Assembly (NCBI GenBank): GCA_003481745.1
Contig: QULP01000011.1
Coordinates: forward strand, 37,931 to 101,930
Length of the DNA stretch: 64,000 nt
DNA from: Firmicutes bacterium OM04-13BH
Lineage (GTDB): Bacteria; Bacillota; Clostridia; Lachnospirales; Lachnospiraceae
Direction: 5' to 3'
Shown: positions 1 to 8,763 of the stretch, one piece after another
How positions within the stretch are numbered: the first letter of the stretch is position 1
How the letters are laid out: each line of letters begins with the position of its first letter
Notes under the pieces: model-generated
Databases searched by the model: none
Told to the model about the DNA's origin: nothing
Seen by the model: the letters and a program-made list of their open reading frames with translations, nothing else
Made by a program: the position numbers and the translations under genes

Positions 1-91
1 GATGCCCTCTGTGCAATCCGTCAAATTTTCCAAGTGTCACAGCACTTCTCTCTTGCGCTTTCAGTACAGGCACTTCGTTTGTGTAAATCAT
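1..91 (-). CDS. ribF: Riboflavin kinase/FAD synthetase RibF, N-terminal part (runs off the left edge)
   Basis: Reading leftward from the ATG at 91, the first 30 codons contain TLGKFDGLHRGH, the nucleotidyltransferase signature of the FAD synthetase domain (G-x-F-D-G-x-H-x-G-H). RibF phosphorylates riboflavin to FMN and adenylylates FMN to FAD in the cytoplasm. An AGAGGAG Shine-Dalgarno site lies 7 nt before the ATG. The gene starts 20 nt after the truB stop, the usual Firmicutes order for this operon, which makes the call firm although only about a tenth of the protein is present. Confidence 0.9.
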   Translation of the reverse strand, partial: MIYTNEVPVLKAQERSAVTLGKFDGLHRGH

Positions 92-111
92 AATGTCTCC
101 TCTTTCTGCTT

Positions 112-1014
112 CTAAAAATCCTGCGGTGTAAAAAAGATGGTGTGCACTCCAAAACATTCCCGTCTTTTTTGATACTCATAAATACCGATAAAATGTCTGT
201 TGCTGTCATACATGCGCACTCTCGTTTTATCCGGCAAATTCTGATGTGTTATTGCCGGTACTTTATTTCCATTATGAAGCAATTTATCCATTTCTTTCGG
301 CACTACAACCTCTTCATAATGAGAAAACATTTCTTCTATTGTTACAAGATGAGTATCAAATGTCCCCTCTTTTACTGCAGCCTCAATCGCAGAAAGTTTC
401 ATGCTGTCTTTTAACATAAAACGTTCTACCTGCGTACGCAGAAGAGATTCCATACAACCTCCACAGCCCAGTTTCGCACCGATATCATGGCACAGCGTCC
501 GTATATAAGTTCCCTTTGAACAAGTCACCGAAAAGCGTACTAATGGCAGATTCATTTCTAAAATCTTGATTTCATAAAAAGTTACTTTTCTTGGTTTTCG
601 CTCAACTTCTTTTCCCTCTCTTGCAAGTTCATAAAGTTTGCGTCCGTTTACTTTCAAAGCAGAATACATCGGAGGAATCTGCTCCTGATCTCCTAAGAAA
701 CTTAAAATTGTACGCTCCACCTCTTCGTCTGTCACACTTACCGGATGTTCTTCTAACACTTTACCAGTCATATCCTGTGTATCTGTTACAATTCCCAACC
801 GAAGAACTGCCTCATAAGTCTTTGTTTTATCTGTCAGCAATTCACAAAGCTTTGTCGCTTTTCCAAGGCAGACCGGAAGCACGCCTTCTGCTTCAGGGTC
901 AAGTGTTCCTGTATGACCGATTTTTTTCTGTCTTAAAATTCCACGAAGCTTTGCCACTACATCATGAGAAGTATAACCCTTTTCTTTGTATACATTAATT
1001 ACTCCGTTAATCAC
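112..1014 (-). CDS. truB: tRNA pseudouridine(55) synthase TruB
   Basis: TruB isomerises U55 to pseudouridine in the T-arm of most tRNAs. The 300-residue protein has the family length and carries the catalytic motif GHTGTLDPEAEGVLPV at residues 33-48, with D39 the catalytic aspartate. Further along are the conserved YSALKVNG and KGTYIRTLCHDIG segments of the TruB fold. Its ATG overlaps the nrnA stop by 4 nt (ATGA), so the two are translationally coupled at the end of the rimP-nusA-infB operon. Nothing is odd about it. Confidence 0.97.
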   Translation of the reverse strand: MINGVINVYKEKGYTSHDVVAKLRGILRQKKIGHTGTLDPEAEGVLPVCLGKATKLCELLTDKTKTYEAVLRLGIVTDTQDMTGKVLEEHPVSVTDEEVERTILSFLGDQEQIPPMYSALKVNGRKLYELAREGKEVERKPRKVTFYEIKILEMNLPLVRFSVTCSKGTYIRTLCHDIGAKLGCGGCMESLLRTQVERFMLKDSMKLSAIEAAVKEGTFDTHLVTIEEMFSHYEEVVVPKEMDKLLHNGNKVPAITHQNLPDKTRVRMYDSNRHFIGIYEYQKRRECFGVHTIFFTPQDF

Positions 1015-1973
1015 TGCATTTTTTCCTTTATTTCTTTTTCAATCTGTTTTAGCAGATTATTCATAACATCGTAAATAGACCCCTGCATCGTGCATCCGGC
1101 TGCACGTACATGACCGCCTCCTGAGAAATAAGATGCTATTTTATTTACATCTACTTTTGATTTGGAACGAAGACTTACTTTAAATTCCTGTGTCTTTGTT
1201 TCATAAATAAACACAGCCACTTCCACTCCACGGGTCAGACGAAGCTGTTCTACAATGCCATCTAACTCTTTTGGTCCTACTCCGTAAAAATCCAAATCTC
1301 TTTTTCTAAGACAACCAATGATGCATTTTTTATCTAACACCTGAATGCTTTCCATCAGGCATCTTCCCAGAATCTGATTCTGCACATAGCTTTTTTCATA
1401 GAAAGACTGGTCAATGATACTGGAAAAATCAATTCCTTTTTCCATCAGCTTTGCCACAACCCGCATGGTTTCCGGTGAAGTACAGGAATATTTAAACACA
1501 CCGGTATCGCTTGCAATTCCGGTATAAATTGCTTCTGCCACATCTTTTGTGATTTTTTCTTCTTCTAAAAGGTGAAATAACAGTTCTGATGCAGAACTCA
1601 TTTCAGGTTCAATCAGATTTTCATCTGCAAACCCGTGATTACTGATATGATGATCCAGACAGATTGTCTTCTTTGCTGTTTTTAATGCTTCTCCTGCAAC
1701 TCCAATTCTGTCCGGTGAACTGACATCTAAAAGAATCAACAGGTCATATTCCGCTTGTGAATCATATTCCTGTTTTGCTTCTTCCAGATTTTTGATATAA
1801 GAAAATCCTTCTTTTACTGTTTCCAAATAAACATCACATTTGATATCCGGTTCATTTTCTTTTAAATACAGGTATAGTCCCATACAAGAACCAACACAAT
1901 CGCCATCCGGACGTACATGTCCGGCGATGGCAACTGTTTTAATACCTGCTAATTTACTCGCTAATTTCTCCAT
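1011..1973 (-). CDS. nrnA: Bifunctional oligoribonuclease/pAp phosphatase NrnA (DHH-DHHA1)
   Basis: A DHH-family phosphoesterase of about 320 residues. NrnA-type enzymes degrade 2-5 nt RNA fragments and hydrolyse 3'-phosphoadenosine 5'-phosphate. Visible motifs are GHVRPDGDCVGS (metal binding), LLDVSSPDRIG, the DHH motif in CLDHHISNHG, ASDTGVFKYS, and the C-terminal DHHA1 signature SGGGHVRAAG. The frame opens further upstream (to 1997), but the ATG at 1973 is chosen because GGGGAGGTG lies just before it and the protein then begins MEKLASKLAGIKTV like the family. It overlaps the end of rbfA by 20 nt and truB by 4 nt. Confidence 0.93.
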   Translation of the reverse strand: MEKLASKLAGIKTVAIAGHVRPDGDCVGSCMGLYLYLKENEPDIKCDVYLETVKEGFSYIKNLEEAKQEYDSQAEYDLLILLDVSSPDRIGVAGEALKTAKKTICLDHHISNHGFADENLIEPEMSSASELLFHLLEEEKITKDVAEAIYTGIASDTGVFKYSCTSPETMRVVAKLMEKGIDFSSIIDQSFYEKSYVQNQILGRCLMESIQVLDKKCIIGCLRKRDLDFYGVGPKELDGIVEQLRLTRGVEVAVFIYETKTQEFKVSLRSKSKVDVNKIASYFSGGGHVRAAGCTMQGSIYDVMNNLLKQIEKEIKEKMQ

Positions 1974-2349
1974 CTTCCTGCACCTCCCCAGCTGCATCTT
2001 TATGTGTTACTTCATCAATTAATTTTGACATAGAAACTCCATATTCGATTGATTCATCCAGGATAAATCGGATTTCCGGTGTATTTCTTAAGTTTACAGT
2101 CTTAGCAAGCTGTCTTCTGATATAACCCTCTGCACTTCTTAACCCTGCAATCGTATTCTTTTTTGCTTCTTCATCACCCAGAACACTAATATAAGCTTTA
2201 CAGGTTTTTAAATCCGGTGCTACTTCCACAGAAGTAACAGAGGTCATCGGGTGAATCCGCGGGTCTTTGATTTCCCCACGGATAATCTGTGCAAGTTCCT
2301 TATGAACTTCCGCATTTACCCTTGTATTCTTAATACTGTTTTTTCTCAT
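1954..2349 (-). CDS. rbfA: 30S ribosome-binding factor RbfA
   Basis: RbfA binds the 30S subunit near helix 1 of 16S rRNA and helps late small-subunit maturation. The 131-residue protein has the single KH-like fold length of the family, with the typical N-terminal NTRVNAEVHKELAQIIRGEIKDPR and the TSVEVAPDLKTCKAYISVLG strand, and an acidic tail. It starts 13 nt after the infB stop and overlaps nrnA, as expected inside this operon. Confidence 0.96.
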   Translation of the reverse strand: MRKNSIKNTRVNAEVHKELAQIIRGEIKDPRIHPMTSVTSVEVAPDLKTCKAYISVLGDEEAKKNTIAGLRSAEGYIRRQLAKTVNLRNTPEIRFILDESIEYGVSMSKLIDEVTHKDAAGEVQEDGEISE

Positions 2350-2362
2350 TTATAAAGCTCTC

Positions 2363-5188
2363 CTATCTTGGTACTTCTACCATAATATAAGCTTCCACTT
2401 TATCTTCTTCCTGAATATCGTTAAAGTCCTCAAATACAAGACCACATTCATATCCTGCTTTTACTTCTTTTACGTCATCTTTGAAACGTTTTAAGGAAGC
2501 AAGATTTCCTTCATAAATCTGTTCTTCGCCTCTTGTAATACGAACTTTACAGTTTCTCTGGAAGATACCGTCTAATACATAACCACCTGCGATAGTACCG
2601 ACTCCGGAAGCTTTGAATGTCTGACGAACTTCTGCATGACCAATTACTTTTTCTTCGTATACAGGATCAAGCATACCTTTCATAGCTGCTTCTACATCTT
2701 CGATTGCCTGATAAATAACTTTATACAGACGTACATCTACGCCCTCCTGGTCTGCAATTGTTTTTGCAGTCGCATCCGGACGTACATTAAATCCGATAAT
2801 GATGGCATTTGATGCACTTGCAAGAGATACATCAGATTCTGTGATTGCACCAACTCCACCGTGGATTACTTTTACTACAACTTCTTCATTAGAAAGTTTA
2901 ACAAGACTCTGTTTTACCGCTTCTACAGAACCCTGTACATCGGCTTTTACGATAATTGGCAATTCCTTTAAGTTACCGGCCTGAATCTGGGAGAATAAAT
3001 CATCCAGAGACATTTTTGCTTTTGTTTCTTCAAGCAGACGATTCTTGTTTTCAGAAACGAAGGTAGCAGCAAAGCTTTTCGCTTCTTTATCATTTTCTGT
3101 TGCAACTAAGATTTCACCTGCATTTGGAACATCGCTTAAACCAAGAATTTCAACCGGTGTAGACGGACCTGCCTCTTTTACTCTCTTTCCTTTATCATCC
3201 ATCATCGCACGTACTTTACCGGAGCATGCACCTGCTGCAATGGAGTCACCAACTTTTAAAGTACCTTTCTGTACTAAAATTGTTGCAACCGGACCTTTTC
3301 CTTTATCCAGTTCGGCTTCAATAACAAGACCTCTTGCTCTTCTCTTTGGATTTGCTTTTAATTCTTCTACTTCTGCTGTTAACAGAATCATCTCTAAGAG
3401 GGTATCAATTCCTTCTCCTGTGTGTGCGGAAACCGGAACAAAGATTGTGCTTCCACCCCAGTCTTCCGGAATTAATTCATACTCGGATAATTCCTGTTTT
3501 ACACGTTCTACATTTGCGCTTGGTTTATCAATCTTGTTGATTGCAACAATGATTTCTACTCCAGCAGCTTTTGCATGGTTAATTGCTTCAATTGTCTGAG
3601 GCATAACACCATCATCTGCTGCAACGACAAGAATTGCAATATCTGTTGCATTTGCACCACGCATACGCATTGCGGTAAACGCTTCATGTCCCGGTGTGTC
3701 TAAGAAAGTAATCTTCTGTCCGTTGATTGTTACAACGTAAGCACCAATATGCTGTGTGATACCACCTGCTTCTCGGTCTGTAACATGAGTATTTCTGATA
3801 CAGTCAAGCAAAGAAGTTTTACCATGGTCAACGTGTCCCATAACACAGACAACCGGCGGTCTTGAAACTAAGAGGCTTTCATCTTCCTCTTCTTCTTTTA
3901 AGAGTTCTTCGATGACATCGATTTTTTCTTCAGGTTCTGCAATAATATCATAATCGAGTGCGATTTCCTGTGCTTTTTCAAAATCAATTTCATGGTTTAC
4001 TGTAACCATGATACCATCCATAAACAGTTTCTTAACGATAACAGATGGCTGCATCTTCATTTTTTCAGCCAGTTCACGGATTGTCATTTTTTCCGGAAGT
4101 GTAATTTCCTTTACTTCTTCCTTCTTTTCTTCTACTTTTGGCTGAGTACGTGGTTTCTGAAGTGCTTTTGGAAGTCTCTGGTTTGGTCTTCTTCCTCCAC
4201 CCTGATTTGGACGTTTTCCGCCTTTGTTATTATTCTGATATTCATCTTTACGAACATCTTTTTTCTTATTGTCTCTGTTTGCCTTACGGCTGTCTTTTTC
4301 TACAAACTCTAACTTCGGAACTTCAAATTTGCTTCCTTTGTCATTGTTTCTGAATCCACCCTGACGATTGTCATTGTTTCTTACTCCGCCCTGGCGATTG
4401 TCGTTGTTTCTGAATCCGCCCTGACGATTGTCATTGTTTCTAAATCCGCCACCCTGACGGTTTTCATTATTTCTTGGTCCACCGCCCTGACGATTGTCAT
4501 TGTTTCTGAATCCACCTTGGCGATTGTCGTTGTTTCTAAATCCGCCCTGACGATTGTCATTGTTTCTAAATCCACCCTGGCGGCTCTCATTATTTCTTGA
4601 GCCACCCTGACGGTTCTCGTTATTTCTGTATCCACCCTGACGGTTCTCGTTGTTTCTTACTCCGCCTTGACGATTGTCATTATTTCTGTATCCGCCCTGA
4701 CGGTTTTCTCCACGGTTCTCTCCGTTATTATAGCGATTTGGACGGTCCCCTGTATTTCCCTGACGGTTCTCATTGTTTCTATAATTTCTCTGACGGTTAT
4801 CGCCTGTATTTCTTCCCTGATTTCTTGTCTGTCCTGACTGTTCATGTCTGTTTTGTGTATTATTTGTATTTTCCGTTTTCATGCCTCCCTGTACCGGATT
4901 TTCTCTCTCCGGCTGACGGCTTCCTGCTTTTTTCTCCGGTTTATGACTTGCATTTTGCGGACGAAAAACCTGAATCAGTTTTTTCTTTGGCTTTTCTTCT
5001 GATTCCGGCATTGCAGCAGCTGTCACATTCCCCTTTCTAAAATTTGCCCGTACCATTTCTGCATCTTTATCTTCCACGGTACTCATGTGACTTTTCACAT
5101 CTATATTTTTAGATTTCAAAAAATCCATTACGTCTTTATTGGTTTTTCCAAATTCTTTTGCGAGTTCATGTACTCTTTGTTTTGACAT
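2363..5188 (-). CDS. infB: Translation initiation factor IF-2
   Basis: IF-2 is the GTPase that places fMet-tRNA on the 30S subunit and promotes subunit joining. The 941-residue protein has an N-terminal IF2_N-like segment (residues 1-52), a long low-complexity Arg/Asn/Gly region (about 105-340), a second IF2_N domain (about 365-415), then the G domain with G1 GHVDHGKT at 451-458, DTPGHEAF and NKID, followed by beta-barrel domains II and IV. The low-complexity region contains a dozen near-identical decapeptides encoded by a 30-bp DNA repeat, listed separately. It sits between ylxQ and rbfA in the conserved order. Confidence 0.98.
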   Translation of the reverse strand: MSKQRVHELAKEFGKTNKDVMDFLKSKNIDVKSHMSTVEDKDAEMVRANFRKGNVTAAAMPESEEKPKKKLIQVFRPQNASHKPEKKAGSRQPERENPVQGGMKTENTNNTQNRHEQSGQTRNQGRNTGDNRQRNYRNNENRQGNTGDRPNRYNNGENRGENRQGGYRNNDNRQGGVRNNENRQGGYRNNENRQGGSRNNESRQGGFRNNDNRQGGFRNNDNRQGGFRNNDNRQGGGPRNNENRQGGGFRNNDNRQGGFRNNDNRQGGVRNNDNRQGGFRNNDKGSKFEVPKLEFVEKDSRKANRDNKKKDVRKDEYQNNNKGGKRPNQGGGRRPNQRLPKALQKPRTQPKVEEKKEEVKEITLPEKMTIRELAEKMKMQPSVIVKKLFMDGIMVTVNHEIDFEKAQEIALDYDIIAEPEEKIDVIEELLKEEEEDESLLVSRPPVVCVMGHVDHGKTSLLDCIRNTHVTDREAGGITQHIGAYVVTINGQKITFLDTPGHEAFTAMRMRGANATDIAILVVAADDGVMPQTIEAINHAKAAGVEIIVAINKIDKPSANVERVKQELSEYELIPEDWGGSTIFVPVSAHTGEGIDTLLEMILLTAEVEELKANPKRRARGLVIEAELDKGKGPVATILVQKGTLKVGDSIAAGACSGKVRAMMDDKGKRVKEAGPSTPVEILGLSDVPNAGEILVATENDKEAKSFAATFVSENKNRLLEETKAKMSLDDLFSQIQAGNLKELPIIVKADVQGSVEAVKQSLVKLSNEEVVVKVIHGGVGAITESDVSLASASNAIIIGFNVRPDATAKTIADQEGVDVRLYKVIYQAIEDVEAAMKGMLDPVYEEKVIGHAEVRQTFKASGVGTIAGGYVLDGIFQRNCKVRITRGEEQIYEGNLASLKRFKDDVKEVKAGYECGLVFEDFNDIQEEDKVEAYIMVEVPR
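4337..4783 (-). repeat. 30-bp coding tandem repeat inside infB (about 12 copies)
   Basis: Residues about 136-284 of IF-2 are built from the decapeptide [10 protein letters not shown], with the first position varying (F, Y, V, S, GP, GF) and D/E alternating. The DNA repeats with a 30-bp period, and two units are lengthened by one codon. Arg/Asn/Gly-rich spacers are common in IF-2 of this bacterial group and probably form a disordered, RNA-binding linker. Such an array is expected to change copy number between strains and to be error-prone in assembly. Confidence 0.95.
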
Positions 5189-5205
5189 ATACCTGCCTCC
5201 TTCAT

Positions 5206-5520
5206 TTAGCTACCTGCCTGCTCTAACTTTTTTGTCATGGCCTTTGCAAAATTTTCATCTGTCACTGCGATTAATGCCCGATACTCTTTTCCAATGGCCC
5301 TTCCCAATTCCTCCTTTGTTCCGATATCATAAAGCGGTACTTCATAAAACACACACATATCATGAGCACTTTTCTTTGTATTCTTAGAAGCATCTTCTGC
5401 TACCAGTACAAGATGTGCTTTTCCCTCTTTCACGTATTTTTCCACGGCGAACTCACCGCTTACCACTTTCCCGGCTTTCATTGCCAGCCCGAGAAGAGAC
5501 AATTGTTTATTTAGACTCAA
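5206..5520 (-). CDS. ylxQ: L7Ae-family ribosomal/RNA-binding protein YlxQ
   Basis: A 104-residue L7Ae/L30e-like protein with the family core [37 protein letters not shown], expected to bind kink-turn RNA; its exact role in bacteria is unsettled. The longest ATG-started frame (to 5556) would overlap ylxR by 50 nt. A TTG at 5520 is preferred because AAGGAG lies 10 nt upstream and the protein then begins with the family-typical [11 protein letters not shown]. It overlaps the ylxR stop by 14 nt and is followed 17 nt later by infB. Confidence 0.88.
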   Translation of the reverse strand: MSLNKQLSLLGLAMKAGKVVSGEFAVEKYVKEGKAHLVLVAEDASKNTKKSAHDMCVFYEVPLYDIGTKEELGRAIGKEYRALIAVTDENFAKAMTKKLEQAGS

Positions 5521-5791
5521 GTTTATCAAACTCCTTTTTGAGGCTTTCGTATACATCCGGTGAAATCGGCATTTTCAAAGAACGCTCAATTCCTTTGTTT
5601 TTTTCTGCCTTTTCCAGACATGCTTTCTGAAAACAAAGATAAGCGCCTCTTCCGTTTTTACGTCCGGTATCATCTAATACCACTACGTTTTCCGGAGTCT
5701 TTAATACGCGAAGCATTTCTTTTTTATTTTTCATTTCACCACACCCTACACATTTACGCATAGGAATCTTTTTTACTGTACCCATGTTCAC
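5507..5791 (-). CDS. ylxR: YlxR family RNA-binding protein (DUF448)
   Basis: A 94-residue protein with the YlxR signature KKIPMRKCVGCGEMKNKKEMLRV near the N-terminus and GRKNGRGAYLC further on. The structure of a family member suggests RNA binding, and members have been linked to nucleoid or RNase P functions, but the role remains poorly defined. It begins directly after the nusA stop and overlaps ylxQ. A second ATG two codons in (5785) is a possible alternative start. Confidence 0.93.
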   Translation of the reverse strand: MNMGTVKKIPMRKCVGCGEMKNKKEMLRVLKTPENVVVLDDTGRKNGRGAYLCFQKACLEKAEKNKGIERSLKMPISPDVYESLKKEFDKLESK

Positions 5792-6952
5792 CTACTCTTC
5801 TTCGCTGTCAAAAACTTCACTCTCTGCCTCTGATTCATATTCATCAACGGATTCTGCATAATTTTTATCTTCCGGATACTCTTCATAAGCTTCTTCGTAA
5901 AGCTCATAATCTCCAAGTTCACTTGCCTGTGATTCACTCTTAATATCAATCTTAAATCCTGTCAGTCTTGCTGCCAGTCTTGCATTCTGACCTTCTTTTC
6001 CGATTGCAAGTGATAACTGATAATCCGGTACAATTACCTTTGCAGTTTTTGCATCAGGGTCAGCCAATACAGAAATAACCTTTGCCGGACTTAAAGCATT
6101 TTCGATTAAGAGTGCAGGATTATCACTCCAGTTGATGATATCAATCTTCTCACCACGAAGTTCTTCTACAATTGCATTGACTCTTGCTCCGTTCATTCCG
6201 ACACATGCACCTACCGGGTCTACATCCGGGTCATTGCTCCATACTGCAATTTTGGTACGAGAACCAGCTTCTCTTGCAATACTCTTGATTTCTACTGTTC
6301 CATCTTTTACTTCCGTTACTTCTGCTTCAAACAGACGTTTTACCAGCTCCGGATGGGTTCTTGAAACCATAATCTTTGGTCCTTTTGGTGTATCTTTTAC
6401 TTCCACAATATAGACCTTGATACGTTCAGTCGGCTGGAATACTTCTGTTTTTACCTGTTCATTTTCAGAAAGAATCGCATCTGCTTTTCCAAGGTTAATG
6501 CTGTAATTCTTGCCAAGGCTTCTCTGAACAATACCGGTTACAACATCTTTTTCTTTTCCATAATACTGATTGAAAATTACTTTTCTTTCTTCTTCACGGA
6601 TTTTCTGAAGAATGACATTTTTTGCATTCTGTGTTGCGATTCTTCCAAACTCTTTTGATTTAATTTCTACATTTACCGTATCACCTAAATCATACTGAGA
6701 GTTCATTTTCTTTGCATCTTCCAGGCTGATTTCCAATACCGGGTCCAATACTTCTTCTACTACTGTTTTCTCTGCAAATACACCAAACTCACAAGTCTGT
6801 GGGTCAATATTTACTTTTATATTATCAGCTTTTCCAAAATGGTTTTTACATGCCTGAATTAAAGACTGTTCAATTGCTTCAAGCAGGGTATCCTTGCTGA
6901 TAGATTTTTCTTTTTCAAGAACGTTCAGCGCCTCTAGTAACTCAGTATTCAT
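5792..6952 (-). CDS. nusA: Transcription termination/antitermination protein NusA
   Basis: NusA binds RNA polymerase and nascent RNA to control pausing, intrinsic termination and antitermination. The 386-residue protein has the N-terminal polymerase-binding domain (1-125), an S1 domain (about 133-200) and two KH domains (about 200-345; VGACVGMNGARVNAIVEEL and LAIGKEGQNARLAARLTG). It ends in a short acidic tail rich in E, Y and S instead of the two acidic repeats of E. coli NusA, which is the normal Gram-positive length. AGGAGG lies just before its ATG; rimP ends 32 nt upstream. Confidence 0.97.
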   Translation of the reverse strand: MNTELLEALNVLEKEKSISKDTLLEAIEQSLIQACKNHFGKADNIKVNIDPQTCEFGVFAEKTVVEEVLDPVLEISLEDAKKMNSQYDLGDTVNVEIKSKEFGRIATQNAKNVILQKIREEERKVIFNQYYGKEKDVVTGIVQRSLGKNYSINLGKADAILSENEQVKTEVFQPTERIKVYIVEVKDTPKGPKIMVSRTHPELVKRLFEAEVTEVKDGTVEIKSIAREAGSRTKIAVWSNDPDVDPVGACVGMNGARVNAIVEELRGEKIDIINWSDNPALLIENALSPAKVISVLADPDAKTAKVIVPDYQLSLAIGKEGQNARLAARLTGFKIDIKSESQASELGDYELYEEAYEEYPEDKNYAESVDEYESEAESEVFDSEEE

Positions 6953-6984
6953 TTTTTATATCCTCCTAAATCTTCTCTTTTTCT

Positions 6985-7449
6985 TTAAAAATCAAATGCC
7001 AGACGAATCAGTGCAATATCTGATTTCTGAAAAGTCTGTTCGCCATCTTCATTTTCAATGGTAACACTGTTTTCATCATAAGATTTTAAAATACCATAAA
7101 ACTCTTTTTCACGGTTGATTGCACGATACGTTCTGATTTCCAGTTCTTTTCCCATGCTCCGTTTGTAGTCTTTTTCTTTCTTTAATGGTCTGCCAAGTCC
7201 CGGGGAACTTACCTCCATAATATAAGCATCATCAATGAAATCCTCTTCATCCAGTTTATCGGAAAATGCACGGCTTACGACTTCACAGTCATCCACTGAA
7301 ATTCCACCTTCTTTATCAATATAAGCTCTGAGATACCAGTTACTTCCCTCTTTTACATACTCTACATCTACCAGTTCAAAATTGTTTGCTTCAATAATCG
7401 GAAGCAGTAATGCCTCTGCTTTTTGTTCATAGACTTCTTTCTTGCTCAT
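6985..7449 (-). CDS. rimP: Ribosome maturation factor RimP
   Basis: RimP assists 30S subunit assembly. The 154-residue protein has the typical N-terminal LLLPIIEANNFELVDVEYVKEGSNW segment with DKEGGISVDDCEVVSRAFSDKLD and YIMEVSSPGLGRPL, followed by a C-terminal SH3-like barrel. GAGAGAAGGTG precedes the ATG at 7449. It is the first gene of the operon that runs to ribF, and a promoter and a strong hairpin lie directly upstream. Confidence 0.96.
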   Translation of the reverse strand: MSKKEVYEQKAEALLLPIIEANNFELVDVEYVKEGSNWYLRAYIDKEGGISVDDCEVVSRAFSDKLDEEDFIDDAYIMEVSSPGLGRPLKKEKDYKRSMGKELEIRTYRAINREKEFYGILKSYDENSVTIENEDGEQTFQKSDIALIRLAFDF

Positions 7450-7484
7450 CTTTTCACCTTCTCTCCCATTTTCCGTTATACAAC

Positions 7485-7511
7485 AAGAGTGGACCTTTTC
7501 GGTCCACTCTT
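7485..7511 (-). promoter_or_regulatory. Leader hairpin in front of rimP
   Basis: A perfect 11-bp stem (AAGAGTGGACC with GGTCCACTCTT) closes a 5-nt GAAAA loop, 35 nt before the rimP ATG. No U-run follows on either strand, so it does not look like an intrinsic terminator. It lies inside the predicted 5' UTR. A role in feedback control of the rimP-nusA-infB operon, or in RNA stability, is inference only. Confidence 0.6.
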
Positions 7512-7540
7512 ATGCTATCGTAGTTATCAAGTTCTTTATC

Positions 7541-7569
7541 AGCATAACACTATTATTCCCAACTTGCAA
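7541..7569 (-). promoter_or_regulatory. Candidate sigma-A promoter of the rimP-nusA-infB operon
   Basis: On the minus strand TTGCAA (7569-7564) and TATGCT (7546-7541) are separated by 17 nt. Transcription would begin near 7534, giving an 85-nt leader that contains the hairpin at 7485-7511. Confidence 0.55.
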
Positions 7570-7576
7570 GTCTTTT

Positions 7577-8743
7577 TTACCAATACACCGTAATCAAAAG
7601 CTCTGCATCACTGCATCCGACGTTCCACCTGTAGCTGTTTTCTCCATCAAAAGAGTAAAACTCCTGAACTGCCTGTTCAATCAGATTTCCTTCTGCAAGC
7701 GCACTGACTGCCTGCTGATAAGCTTCTTCATTTGCAAACTTAAAATCTTCTTTTTCCCGTTTTTCTAAGATAGAAGCTTTTAGTACCTGATAAATCTGTG
7801 ATTCATCATAAGACTCATACCAGCTCTGATTCTGTTTATAATAATTATAGCTGTCATCTTTACATTCCGGAAGCGTAAGATTGTCATCCGGTACATGACT
7901 TCTCTCCAGCGTCTGTGCAGTACAACACAGATATGTGTAAGAGAAATCCTGAATACTATCCTCTTCCGGCACAAATCCGGAACTGCTCCAGGTCGTATCT
8001 ACATAATAATAATTTTCTCCTATCCGCACCAGATTCCATGCATGCTCCATGTTTTCCGGAATAACTTTTCCAGTTACCAAAGTACAAAAGATTCCATTTC
8101 TTACAAGCAGATACTGTGTCGCTTTGGCAAATCCCATACAAACCGTACTTTGATTTAAAAATACACTCTGGATATTCTGATTGTTTTCACTCTCACTGTC
8201 ATAAAGCACATTCTTCCCAAGGAACTCATAAACATACTTAATTTTATCATATTCGTTTTCACAGTTTGAAAGTTCCTGTGACCATTCCTCTGCTTTTGCT
8301 TCTATCTGCTGTTTTGTGTCTTCAATCTCATCTTTTCCCATGTTATAGACCAGATTCAATTCCAGCAAATCCACATCGGAATTTTCTTTTTGATTAAACG
8401 AATAATTCTGCTGTTCCAGCCAGAAAATTTCCGGATGGTCTACAAAAACCAGATTACTGACTTTGTTAATCTCTTCTTCCGAACAAGCCTCGACAGTCAC
8501 AGAATCTTCATAATTTTCAATTCCCGCAAGAATCTGACGGTATCTTGTTTTTTCTTCTTCATTTAAGTTCTGATACCCATAAAGAAACGGCTCTTCTTCC
8601 GGTGTAATCTCTGCCTCCGGAAGTGTATCCTGTTCTTTTTGTACATCACTGCTTGAGGAAATCGGTATCTTGTCTTGGGTACATCCACATAAGCTAAGTA
8701 TCAGAACAAGTGTAAAAATTCCAAACCTGTTTCGTTTTTTCAT
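7577..8743 (-). CDS. Transglutaminase-like cysteine-protease-fold lipoprotein
   Basis: A 388-residue predicted lipoprotein: a basic, hydrophobic N-terminus ends in the lipobox LCGC with C21 as the lipidation site. The C-terminal half holds a transglutaminase-like core with the triad visible as C202 (TVCMGFA), H234 (MEHAWNLV) and D249 (YYVDTTW). Bacterial members of this fold are usually peptidases or of unknown activity, not cross-linkers. It begins 20 nt after the topoisomerase subunit A gene and probably shares its transcript. The substrate is unknown; a role at the cell surface or wall is inferred from the lipid anchor. Confidence 0.82.
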   Translation of the reverse strand: MKKRNRFGIFTLVLILSLCGCTQDKIPISSSSDVQKEQDTLPEAEITPEEEPFLYGYQNLNEEEKTRYRQILAGIENYEDSVTVEACSEEEINKVSNLVFVDHPEIFWLEQQNYSFNQKENSDVDLLELNLVYNMGKDEIEDTKQQIEAKAEEWSQELSNCENEYDKIKYVYEFLGKNVLYDSESENNQNIQSVFLNQSTVCMGFAKATQYLLVRNGIFCTLVTGKVIPENMEHAWNLVRIGENYYYVDTTWSSSGFVPEEDSIQDFSYTYLCCTAQTLERSHVPDDNLTLPECKDDSYNYYKQNQSWYESYDESQIYQVLKASILEKREKEDFKFANEEAYQQAVSALAEGNLIEQAVQEFYSFDGENSYRWNVGCSDAELLITVYW

Positions 8744-8763
8744 AGATGATTCCTCTCAATTTT

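Noticed and set aside
4337..4783. Regular 30-bp repeats that could look like a CRISPR array
   Set aside because: There are no unique spacers; the repeats are directly adjacent, in frame, and encode the IF-2 linker.
4381..5040. Long frames on both strands across the infB repeat region
   Set aside because: They are periodic shadows of the repeat with no ribosome sites; IF-2 explains the region.
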